Assembly (NCBI RefSeq): GCF_008831285.2
Contig: NC_045138.2
Coordinates: 23,471,934 to 23,535,933, forward strand
DNA length: 64,000 nt
From: Nymphaea colorata
Taxonomy: Eukaryota > Streptophyta > Magnoliopsida > Nymphaeales > Nymphaeaceae
Reading direction: 5' to 3'
How positions within the stretch are numbered: position 1 is the first letter of the stretch; every line of letters starts with the position of its first letter. Position numbers and translations under genes: made by a program. Positions 33,517-44,416 of this stretch are shown here, piece after piece. The notes under the pieces are model-generated. The model searched no databases and had not been told where the DNA came from. It saw nothing but the letters and a program-made list of their open reading frames with translations.

Positions 33517-36500
33517 TGATCAAAACTCAGATTATGCATAAGCCAATTCTTATTTTGAATCTAGCTATATGTCTTTTCTCAAATTTGACTTCCAATGTAT
33601 GCTTCATTAAAGAGTGACACAAACTCACTATTAAGATCACATGATGTTGATGGACAATATGAGTTTTAGTATAATTATTGATGAAATTTCTAATTGCGAA
33701 TCATTTTGTCCCTCAATTACCAATGGACAAATTTATAATCTTGAAAACAAATATATGCTATAAAGAGAGGCTTAATAATTTGAAATATGGTTTTGAAGAT
33801 TTGGCTTTTCTTCATTATAGAAAAACTCACTAATAAAATTTGTTTTCAATGCATTTGGAACATACAAACTCAAACTGTTTGTATTCTTAATTATACTTGA
33901 AGCCAAGCAAGAAGTAAAAAGATTTAAGTACACCCCACTACCAATATCGATAAAAGTAAAGTATGTAATTTACCTTTATTTTATTTTATTTTGATGTAAT
34001 ATTTAATTTTATGCTAACATTACTAACTATAGTTCAATATGAATACAAAATAATCCAATTAAGTTTGTCTTTACTTGAAGTGTTTGTTTTCTATCACATT
34101 AATCACAACTCAAATTAGTAAACAATTGACAGAAAATATTTCTAATTAAAGATGCACACCTCAATACATTTTTCTAAAACCAAGAGAAAATCTTTCTACT
34201 TTCACAATGCCTAGAATGCTTTTTTTCGGGTCAAATATTGCCTTTGTTTCAACTATGCCATGTGGGTTGTTGTCTATGTGCATACCATGAATGTATCAAA
34301 AGCAAATGACCAAAATGTCCTTAAGGAAGATAGTCAACTTTGCATTAATTTGGGTCTTCTTTGGATTTAATTTCTTGTGTATTTAACTGATTCACATTTG
34401 ATTCATTTGCATTCCTACAATTGAAAATGAAAGCCAATTAAAATTTCAGGTCACATTATTCTAAATGAATAATGCAATCTTTTATGATATCGACACTTAA
34501 GTTCTATATAAGAAAGTTATTATTTTGAAATTGAGTTGTATGCTTTTCTCAAATCTAGTTTCAAATGTATGTTTCATCAAAAGACTGAGCCAAACTCAAA
34601 ACTAAAATCGCATTATGTTGATGAACAATATGGTTTATTTTAGCATGATTACTGATGAAACCTCTGAGCTAAGCCTGGGCACTGGGCCGGGCCACCGCCG
34701 GGTACCCGGCCCGACTCAGGCCTGGGCCCAGGCCTTAAAAAACTGCTAAATGGGCTTATTTTATCGGGCCCGGTAATTAACGGGTCGGGCTCGGGCCCTC
34801 GACTGTGTTCGTCGGGGGCCCGAGAAACCCGACAATAATTTTAAAATTTTTCAAAAAAATAAGCTTAGGTCAGGGTTTTCATTTCATACTCGATATTTTC
34901 ATTCTCTAGTTGTCTGTCGTTCTCCTCTAGTCCTCTACTCCTCTGCGGCTCTGCAAGCAAGACCAGCGACGCAGTCTCCTCCAGTCCTCCCCATCGCCCA
35001 TCGACCGCTTCCTCTGGTCCTCCCCGTCGGCCGTCGCCCATCGGTAATTTGGCTGTTTCATCTAGTCATCCCCCTCGCCGATCAGCTGCCTCTCGTTCCG
35101 CGGGAGAGGAAATGCTTCTCTCCCAGTTCTCCCTTTTTATGCTTCTTCATTTCCTAAACCTGCTTTCCTATTCGAATATTTACGATTGCTCTGTTGTCGT
35201 TGAGTGCGAAAGCTAAAAATGGTTGAATAATTAGAGCATTAAATTAGTCATGGTTTTGCTTTTTGAATGGTGATGGCGAATGATTTTTCTTCTTACTCAC
35301 CTTCATAACATCATTTTTGGCTGAACAATTTTTTTGCACCCAAGATGTTCAATGAATCAATATGGCATTCTTAAGGGAGGGCATCGGGCCGGTGGGCCAG
35401 GCCCGGCCCGGCTCGATAGCCCGGGTCTCGGCCCGAGCCCGACCCATTTAAAATTAAAAAATAAAATTTTAATTATAAAATAAAATTTTTAAATATTAAA
35501 TATATTTATTAATAATAAATATATATTCTAATTACAAAAAAAATTAAAAAATATTTTTTTAACCAAAACGGGCCGGGCCAGGCTTCCCGGTTTTTCCCGG
35601 CCCAAGCAGCTCTAATTGTTCTCTTAATGTTAGTTGTTTCCCTAATTTAATAAGGCAGACTGTTCACAAAAGCTGTACGAATAATGTTTGTCTACGTATG
35701 ACCTGCATTTGTGTCTATATAACAGGTTAGAACTTCGAATGCAATAGGGCTCAGGTTGCTCACAGGAAATATCACCATGTAAGAGAAGTCCGTCCAAAAG
35801 AAGCCCGGCCCTGCCCGGCCGGCCCGTTAATAATTGGGCCGGGCTGGGCCAGGCCTCGGGCATAAGATCAAGCCTGAGGCCCGATTAGCTATAGACCCGG
35901 CCCGGCCTGATTATTAACCGGCCGGGTATCAGGCTGGCCCGATAAAGTAATCGGGCTTAAAAATGGATGTTTTTATCGGGCGGGGATGGCCCGGCCCGGC
36001 CCGATGCCCAGCGAGCTACATATTCATTTTGTCCCTCGACTACCAACCAACAAATTGACAAATTTGAAAATAAATATATGCTATAAGGAGGGAGGTGAAC
36101 GGTCGGAATATGATATTAAAGACTTGGATTTTCTGTATTATAGAAAATCCAACTAATTCAATGTGTTTTCAATGCATTTTGGAACATGTAAACTCAAACC
36201 ATTTGTATCATTAGTAGGAAAATAAGAAGTAAATAGATTGAAATCCTCCCTATCATCAATATCAGTAAAAGTAAAGGTATGCAGTGTACTTTACAATTTT
36301 ATCTTATCTGGATGTTATATTTAATTTTATTCTTACATTTCTAAGTATAGTTAAATATGTGAATACAAAATTATCCAATTAATCTTTTCAGCGTTGAAAG
36401 TGTGTTGGTTTTCTGTCACATTTAATCCTAGCTTAAATTAGTAATAAATTGACAAAAAGATGGTTTCTACTTAAAGATGCATAATGTTGGTGCATTTTTA

Positions 36501-36665
36501 ACAATACAAAACAGGTTATGTTTCCTTTTTCTATTATAGTCAATTCTTTCAATGAAAATTTTTCTCTTTTTTTAGAAAGATTAATGAAAACCAACAAGTA
36601 TTTAAAGGGCTTTTCTATCTTTTTTTGTCAATAATATTTCTATTCCAAGTAGCCCAACCATGCCG
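33517..36665. repeat. Tandem segmental duplication with a hAT insertion in the second copy
   Basis: Copy 1 (about 33517-34260) and copy 2 (about 34498-36665, insert removed) align over several hundred bases. Shared phrases include CATTTTGTCCCTC (33700 and 36029), ACAAATATATGCTATAA/AATAAATATATGCTATAA and TGTTTTCAATGCATTT. Copy 2 is interrupted at 34670-36016 by GGCC-rich transposon DNA, while copy 1 shows the uninterrupted site. No gene is seen in either copy. Confidence 0.8.
34672..36012. mobile_element. GGCC-rich hAT-like element with nested relatives
   Basis: The left end TAAGCCTGGGCACTGGGCCG matches the left end of the complete MITE at 9609. The right end, read inward, is CGCTGGGCATCGGGCC. 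GAGCTA occurs on both sides (34666-34671; 36010-36015) and may be a worn 8-bp duplication. The interior has a CT-rich, leader-like stretch (34905-35110). A second GGCC-rich, AT-centred segment at about 35370-35615 looks like a smaller MITE nested inside, and further GGCCCGG arrays lie at 35800-36005. No transposase frame remains. Confidence 0.7.
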
Positions 36666-39415
36666 CTAATGGGAGTGTGTTAGTAGACATATAAAGAACA
36701 CTTGCAGTTTCAAATAACATAAATGGGCTATTTGCTGTCTTCAATACAAAAAAAAACAAAACTGCCTCAAATGCCAAACTCCATTTACAACCTTGTTCCT
36801 GTCACTCCATATGTAGGATGAGAAAAAAAAAAAGGAAAGGCGCATGATGTGATCAACATGCCTACTAAACATTATATAAAGGGAGAGGTAAACCAACGGG
36901 GGCATATTAAACCACAAGAGAGAGTGTGTATGCAAGACTAGCTTATGGCGCCTAAAGCGAAAGCAAATGCAAGTGTGCTAAAGCAATGGAAGAAATAAAT
37001 GGTTACCTACAGGAACAAATTGAGTGCTTGAGGAGAAAACTTGGCATAGAAATTCAAATCATTCTTAGTTTTTATGTTAACCATTTTCTATTTTTCCATC
37101 AATACGTTTCATTTTATTTGCCAGTGAGTATGTCGTAATGTTTGCTTCTTCTTCTCCTTCTTTTTTTTTTTTATTTTTTTTTTGTAGCCAAGAGGTACTG
37201 GACAACACTCAATTGGAGACATGCATTGCGGTCAAGCGTTATGATATGTATTGCTTTGTTTTTTTTTTTTTTTTTTTTTGGACCTTTGGCTTTTATCTGT
37301 CATTTTTTTTAACGTTCGAACTTGTTTTCTTAGGGTATTTTGCCTGCGGATTCCTGCAGACCTTGAAGATCTTATACAAAGGACTGAACAAGCTGGCTTT
37401 AAGTAGAGGAGGAGCCAAAGAAACTTCAGCGACATTGCTTTGGTTCATTTCAGAGATGTAATATTGATGAGGAACAATCTATCTTTGCACATGCATGTGT
37501 GATTTTACAACCAGTTCTGTTTTTCTATTTTCTCTAAGTTTTCCTGGTATCGTGCTTTCGTAGTTCAAGTGTGGCTCGCTATAATGTCTTAGTGTAGATA
37601 ATTACGCCACAATCAATCTTTCTCTCTCTCCAAAACAGAGAGAGTGTGTGTGTGTGTGATGCTGCAAAAGGACAAACAGGCCGATATAAAAGCAGGGTTC
37701 GGGTCTCACATCCATAGGCCTGACGCCGATTGGTCACCATGTCGACCATATTCTAAACAGATCGCCATATCGTGTTGCAGGAAGTTAGATTAAGAACTAA
37801 GCTATCAATCCAAGAAAAGAAGATAGACGTAAAATATCACATGCATGCTCGTGACATTTTATTGCATTTTATTTTTAGGTTTTCATTTGTCTAAGTTTTA
37901 AAAGCTTGCTGAGACATTTTTCTTGACATTGGCAATTTTGCCGTGTTATAACCAAGAACATTTTATATAGATTTATTTAGTTATCGGAGAGAGAACCACA
38001 CAGCGAACGACACTTTGTACGATTGTAAAACAATATGCATGGATGACTCTTTTCTCAAAAACTGATGTTTTCTAACATGTGATTGGGATTAGTAAGAGGC
38101 AACAGCAGAGATATATGAGGCTCGTATGGGCAGTGGCCCATGCCAGAAATCAAAATTTATTGAAAAGGACTTGAAATTATACTCTAATGGTTCACATATT
38201 AGCTGTGTTGCCCACTCCAAACCTTGGTTGATTCGAGTGCCCCTTAGCCAAAAAATTCTACCTCTACCACTAAGAAGGGATGAAAAGGGTATAGAACAAT
38301 GCTGTTAGTAAAGAGACAGATATACGACGCGACTGCGGCAAGATGATGTTGTAGTGTAAAGGACTTTTGGAAAGATACATATCAAGAGTGACTGTTCACA
38401 GCTTGGTGCAAGAGCTGCCTAAATGAAAGAAAGTTCATGACATGCTGTCCTCCGGATTGAAGTTTATAAGAAGGGATTTGTGGAGCAGCATCAAAACAAA
38501 AGAGAAGGGATTGGTGGAGCAGCATCAAAACAAAAGAGAAGAGAAGAGGAAGAGAATCCGGCAGGATGGCGCTAAGAAGAAAGGGAACCCGTTGAAAGAA
38601 AAATAGCCCCAAAAGCCAGAGTTGCTGCAAAATCCAAATCAATCTAAATTGCTGGTGCAGAGTTAGCCGATGCTTATTCCTCAGATGCCATCATTAATTC
38701 TTTTATGAAAAAAAAATTGATGACCCATAGACCTTCTACCTCCATGCAGCATTGCTCTGTCAGGCTTCTGCGCGTTGCATAAGATTCTCCACTGCGGTCT
38801 CCCACTGCTGTGGTTGATCATCCTCTTCGACCAGCTACTGATTATCGCGATTATCGCCTTGAAAAGCTATTACCGTGCCAACTAGCTAATCAGACGCGAG
38901 CCATCAAACCAAGAAGGAGAAAATGACAAGGGAATCAAGTCGTTTGTATCAATTAAATTTCTCATTCATCATCGTATTTCATTTTAGTCATCACTTGTTA
39001 TTTTGTGATGCATTTATTGCAGCCAATTATCTGGAATGACAGACAGTGGTGGATATGCCGTTGACACATACATCCAATCATCATTAGTTAAATATGTCCA
39101 TTGCCGCCTGACATGATAACCCATATGTACGTATAATGTGTATTTTTTCAACTATTAATTTACTTGTCGAATTTTATCTAAGTATTTTTGCATTTTAGGC
39201 ATCTATTTTATCTAAGTTTGTAGCGTACATATTGAATCATATTGAATTGGCATATCTTGAATCGAGTCACACAAGAAGGAAAGAAAATACCCAAAATAAA
39301 CTAAGTGTCAACTTTAAAAGGGAGGGGAGGGGGGGTGGTACGAGTCATGCAACTGTTGACCCAAGCTCATGCCAGCCTGGTGCTTTCTACATCAAGATTC
39401 TATTATGGTTAACGG
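36666..39415. other. Gene-poor AT-rich DNA
   Basis: I recognise no gene. T-runs occur at 37160-37185 and 37258-37280. A perfect-to-near 36-base tandem pair built on GTGGAGCAGCATCAAAAC lies at about 38472-38541. Two short stretches (36990-37050; 37365-37440) could be read as exon-like pieces between splice-like signals, but the encoded peptides match nothing I know. Confidence 0.4.
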
Positions 39416-39423
39416 GTTCTTGT

Positions 39424-39714
39424 TATGAATGTCAATGGATCATATTCAAATCTGATATACCCTTAATTTTCAGATATTTACATATTGGGACTCGGATTCG
39501 CATACTAACAAAGAAAAGTTATTCTGAATCTGAAATATCCAACCGAATCTGATCGGATGTTATACATATATGAATCCAAATTCGATCAGATGTCATTTAT
39601 TAAATCCAAATCCGACCTGATTTCTTGATCGGATATTATTATTTTTTTCATATATGATTTTCTGGCTCAGGTCAGTTGTATGTCTGATCCAAATCTGATA
39701 CATTGACATCTATA
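39424..39714. mobile_element. hAT MITE of the ATGTCAATG family, copy 1
   Basis: The inverted ends are TATGAATGTCAATGGATC (left) and TATAGATGTCAATGTATC (read inward from the right). The flanks GTTCTTGT (39416-39423) and ATCCTTGT (39715-39722) agree at 6 of 8 bases, fitting an old hAT duplication. The interior is full of CGGAT, ATCCG and AATCTGAT words in both orientations. Related copy at 54653. Confidence 0.8.
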
Positions 39715-39722
39715 ATCCTTGT

Positions 39723-41449
39723 GCGTAAATGAAGTGCTTGTAGATTACTATGGTTTTTGTATGGGACAAACAAAATGGATGTAGTTTAAATAGGTTGAGT
39801 ATGCATGAGTAGGATGGTCATAGGCAGGTCAAAGCAGGGTGCCAAAAAAAAAAAAAGAACTAGGTATACGACTGGCCTTTTGCAAATGGTCGGGTCCATA
39901 TCGAGTTTAATTAAGACCTAATCAAGTTTTTCAGCAGGTCCTTCCGCTCTATTTGGCCAGACCCTACCCAATCCGGTCTGATTGGCCAACCCCAAGCTCC
40001 AGTATAAATCCAGTTCAAGTTTTATAGCTAGAGATTGATCCGGGTAAATCGGAGTAGTAATTTGAGCCATAAGTATGTGCTTACCTAAAATGTGCAGTAG
40101 ACCTGCCTCTTTTATCCATGCATATGATCATCTAATATCTTGAGAAACATGCTTGACATATACAATTTTTTGACAAGCTTAGCTAATAGTAGTGGTGGAG
40201 TCAGAAAAATTTTTTGGAGGGGGTGCCGTTCATAGACTTTCATATCTGATGGGGCACTCATATACATAACAAACCAAATATTTAATAATATTAATTAAAT
40301 AAAGAAATCTTTGAGGGCCAGAGCCGGCAACTGCCCACAGCTACCCATATGTGGCCCAGCCTTTGGCTAACAGTAATTGTAAAGCTGAATATACACATGC
40401 ACACACAATGCAAGGGTTTCTCTAGCCAGATGTTTTTCCCTCTTATACTTGTTTGGATGGATGGATGGATGGCCAGATGCTATATGTATATATATATATA
40501 TCAGCGTGTTAAGGTTAGGGTTTAGGGCACTCAACACAATTCCTTTAGTTAATTGAGTGCCGTCATCCTACACAAGGCTTTTTCTTCTCACAGCTGAAAT
40601 TGAAGTTGTTGATTTTTCTAAGAATTTTAGAGACAATTTCCAGCAGGTGGATTGATGGCTATAGCTGACGTTCCAGCAGGTGGATTGATGGCTATAGCAG
40701 ACAATTTCCAGCAGGTGGATTGATGGCTATAGCAGACAATTTCCAGAATCGAATTTCACAATGGCAAAGAATTTTTTAGCTCTTCTTCATCTATCATACT
40801 TTGAAAGCCCAACCTTCTATTGACTTTCTTTTTCATGAATCAGCAGCTGGATTGATGGCTATAGCTCACGTTCCACTGAGGAGAGTGTTCATTATGTCAG
40901 CATGTCCTTCGCAACTAACATTTTCATTTTTGGGTTTTAATAGTCAAGTGCAATGAAATTATATGTAGGTCCATCCAGTCTACTTTGTATGTGTGTTTGT
41001 ATGTGTGTGTGTCTATATATATATATACATATATATATAAAGAGAGAGAGAGAGAGAGAGAGGGAGTAATGACAACATTCATTTTGGACATTAAATCTGG
41101 GCCATCTGATTTAGAATCTAGATGGCCCATATTTCTGCCGCCCTTTCTCTCTCTCTCATCTTCTCAGTGGAACCCGCGGCTCCTCCCCTGCTGTTGCCCG
41201 CTGCCCACCCAGTGGTGGCCAAGCAGCTCAGCCCTATCGACGACAGAAGGGGGGAGCCGCCGGGGATCTCCCTTGGCTCTAGCCATCATGGGTAGAGCAA
41301 ATGGGAGCCGCCGGCAGCTTCTCTTTGCAACAGTAGAGTGGGAGAAAGAGGATATTTGATGTCTCTAAATGCACATTAAATCTAGAGTCAGGATTTAGAG
41401 ATTATATGTATGTACACAAACACATACACACCCACACACGCACACACAT
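39723..41449. other. Non-coding DNA with minisatellite and microsatellites
   Basis: No gene is supported. The notable content is a GGATGGATGGATGG run (40455), the 33-35 bp tandem repeat at 40638-40740, and TATATA/(AG)n tracts at 41010-41062. A GC-rich patch at 41170-41300 has short frames without homology. Confidence 0.5.
40638..40874. repeat. Minisatellite of 33-35 bp, three units plus an outlying unit
   Basis: Units at 40638-40670, 40671-40705 and 40706-40740 share TTCCAGCAGGTGGATTGATG, then GCTATAGC. A fourth unit with one change (CAGCAGCTGG) lies about 100 bases downstream at 40841-40874. No frame is kept because unit lengths differ. Confidence 0.9.
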
Positions 41450-41748
41450 TTATAGTTACATTTGTACTGATAGTAAAAGGGGTAGTGACCGTGGGAGCAC
41501 CAATCTAAAAATTAGTGGTGTTAGTGACACTAATTTCGAAAGACATAATGATTTAGATAGTGGTGTTAGTGACACTAATTTCGAAAGACATAATGATTTA
41601 GATAGTGGTGTTAGTGACACTAATTTCGAAAGACATAATGATTTAGATAGAAATAAAAGATACAAACATTTATGGGTTCAATGTGAAAACAGTTATGGAA
41701 TAAATTAAAAGAAAATTTTTTAGTTCAAAAATGAATATTTGTGAACAA
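41450..41748 (+). pseudogene. accD: Nuclear plastid DNA fragment: accD internal part
   Basis: The frame ends NKRYKHLWVQCENSYGIN, and the DNA continues AAAAATGAATATTTGTGAAC. This matches the conserved start of the plastid-encoded carboxyltransferase beta domain (AccD), which normally reads KHLWVQCENCYG and MNICEQCG. AccD is the plastid subunit of acetyl-CoA carboxylase in fatty-acid synthesis. The upstream part fits the variable N-terminal region and holds three identical 45-bp repeats (41514-41648), each encoding a 15-residue unit (GVSDTNFERHNDLDS). The second zinc Cys of CENC is Ser, and a stop and a frameshift follow (after 41705). The fragment stops abruptly at 41748. It is surrounded by nuclear repeats, so it is a decayed plastid-to-nucleus transfer. 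Confidence 0.87.
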
Positions 41749-44036
41749 TGTGATATATACATATTTATTTATTTATGTATTTGTTATAAATAAATAAAAA
41801 AAGGAACTACCGTGTTTGTGGTCTTATGATTGTGTGATTTGCACAAAATTTTTGAAACTGTCATATCGCAATCAGTTTCTGTTTGTTTGGCGATTTCTTT
41901 GCATTTAGTTCACAGTGTCTCAACTACAGTGTTGGATTTCAACCTTCGTGTATTCACTTCTTGTCCAAAAGGTAGAGGGACTCAAATCAACACTGCTCAT
42001 GAGAGGAAACACTTTCTGTGTGTAACCCATCCCATGTGAACTTCCCCCTTAAACAATTGCAAATGAGAGATCTACAACCAAACTTGCGCTTGAATGCCTT
42101 CTTGTTGATGTACTTGTCTTGAAATGTTTTAGTGCAAACCACGTAAATTCATGTAGTTAAAGCAAATAGCCTCAAATCCGATGATGAATTCAGCTTTAAG
42201 GCGAAAGATCACTTAAACAAAATGTCGGAGGATTACAAGATGGGCAGGACATAAAATCTACGGAGTCGATTGATGTCAAGGGCTAGTACAAGTATTTCTC
42301 TTTATTGAAACTTAATAAAATTGGTTAGGCTTTGCTTTAATTTTGTTTGCTTGAAGTTGGTTTGATTTCCTTACATTTAGCATGTTGAGTTCTAGGGATA
42401 CAAGTGACACAGAGCTGACTCTAATGCAATTATGCAAGCATCATCAACTTGATATGCTTCATGGTGATTGCAGGTTGTAATCACCTTACTCCCCTATTCT
42501 TTTTCTATCTTTAGCATGAAAACTTGGCACAAAAATACTGGTTTAATAATGTATGGATTTTACTTTTTAGTGTTCAGTGTATTTTGGCATTTTTAAGCCC
42601 TAGAGAAAATTTTGGAAAAACAAATCTAAAATCAGTGGGCATTTACGTTTATTTCAAAGAATTGAACATAGATGAGCATTTGATTGAATCATTCATACGA
42701 CAATCTATGGTAAATTCTATCAAAACCAATTCATAAAGAAAAGTTGTGAAAAAAAAAGAGAAAGATAATGAGTATAGTTTTCATCGATAAAGCCTATTAG
42801 ATAGGTGCAAAAAAATAAGCCTAATGGATATTCTACACCTGGTTCCCCAAGGTAAACTAGTATGGATGGCATAGATTGAAAGCTTGCTACAAGAGCCTAA
42901 TGTAAAGTTTAAGAGGCAACAACATTGAACATGAAAATGGCTACATAAAACTACAAAAAATTAGGGCATGGTGGTTGGAGCAATTTAAGCCGAGAGATCG
43001 CTACATAGATTAAGAGGTGTAATGGTGGGGGCTAGAGTTCAACTAAGAAAGAAAGCTGATAAAAAAAAGGTAGGTGCTAAAAGGAAAAAGTTGCTGCTAA
43101 AGTAAAAGATATGAAGATAATGAAAAAAAAAGGACATGATTATGTTATCATTTCAACAAATGATACGTAAATTCACTATAAGTTTTATAAAAGTATTGGA
43201 AAAGGTGACTATAGCTTTTGAACTATGGCCGATGACTTGAAAGCATTAGGTTGACTCTATTTTACTCTGGGGCAGATAGGGCCTTGCCTACGTCAATCCT
43301 CTCTGCCTGCCCACTCATGCAAAGCGAATGGAGAATGCCTTCACGGGCTTGGCAGCTAATGCCACCCTCTATTTGTTGAGAAAAATAACACAAATTGTAG
43401 GGGTGGAGTTAGAAAATTGTATGAGGGACACCGAATTAAAGTTTCAAATTTTGACATCGGTTGAAATATCACTTTCCAAAATTTATATAAGATAAGTGAA
43501 ATTTTAAAAAATTTACATGTAAATTTTTTAAAAAGTTCTTTTTTTTTCTTTTAGGGCTGACAAATTGGATGTTGGTGCTACACGATTTAAGACAATAACT
43601 CATTACAACATGTAAACAGGCATTTCTAACCCATTCACAAGCAAAACAAGATACTTTTTTCACCGGATCTCAAAAAATAAAACTATTGCCATCCAAGAGT
43701 CTCATAATATATTTCAATGCACAAGAACAAAGCAAACAATGAAATAATCAGCTCAAGCAAGATCAAAGAGAACCAATTTTAATGCAAAAAACCCTTTCAA
43801 ATTAGGAGGTAAAAACCACAAGGTTGAGAACAACTCTCAACAACAAAACAACTACGTAATATTGAAATGACTACAAGAACAACTCTCAACAACAAAACAA
43901 CTTCATAATATTGAAATGACTACAAGAAGAAAATATATAATGTGTACACTCCGATAGGCCAGCAATCACCAAAATAGAAAGATAATAAAACAAATGAAGA
44001 GAAGAAAGTGGAAGAATATTACCTAATTGAGAGGGA
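41749..44036. other. AT-rich DNA without recognisable genes
   Basis: Short frames only. A 49-base unit (built on ACAACTCTCAACAACAAAAC, then AATATTGAAATGACTACAAG) occurs twice in tandem at about 43827-43926. At 43398 GGGTGGAGTTAGAAAATT resembles three other GGYGGAGYYAG sites in the window. Confidence 0.45.
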
Positions 44037-44402
44037 TGTGTTGGGTAGTGGCCTTGAGCCCGATCCCTTTCCCTCTATAACTGCAAAGGAGATTCTGCAG
44101 TTATGGAATTAAAACAGGAAATAAATCAAATATTAAAGTTTCCGTTTTAATTCTTACCATAAATCTTCATGCCATAACCGTAGCTGGGATTTGGGGAAAT
44201 CCTGAGAGGCGGTCTATAAAGCCCAGCCCCTATTCATCTAACAAAAATGTTGAGAAATCAACTGTGCCTCTTAGAAGCAAACCCCCAAAACCAATTTCTC
44301 TCTTGTTTCTTTCTTCCTCTCTTGCTCACAAGTCTTGCATTTGACACGCTGCTGCTGGTGGACCTACTTCACAGACGCCGTTCCGCTGCTCAAGATTCAA
44401 CA
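44037..44402 (+). repeat. LTR of an unassigned retrotransposon
   Basis: It starts TGTGTTGGGTAG after purine-rich ATTGAGAGGGA, has TATA-like TCTATAAAGCCC at 44213-44224 and ends TTCAACA. A perfect tRNA-iMet primer site follows. No gag or pol is seen downstream and no partner LTR was found, so it may be a non-coding or truncated element. Confidence 0.72.
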
Positions 44403-44416
44403 TTGGTATCAGAGCC
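44403..44416 (+). promoter_or_regulatory. Primer-binding site, tRNA-iMet type
   Basis: TTGGTATCAGAGCC matches the plant initiator-tRNA primer consensus exactly and lies directly after an LTR ending in CA. Confidence 0.85.

Noticed and set aside
36950-37440. Exon-like pieces (GYLQEQIECLRRKLG and DLEDLIQRTEQAGFK-type peptides) between splice-like signals
   Set aside because: The peptides are short, match no family I can name and cannot be joined in a consistent phase.
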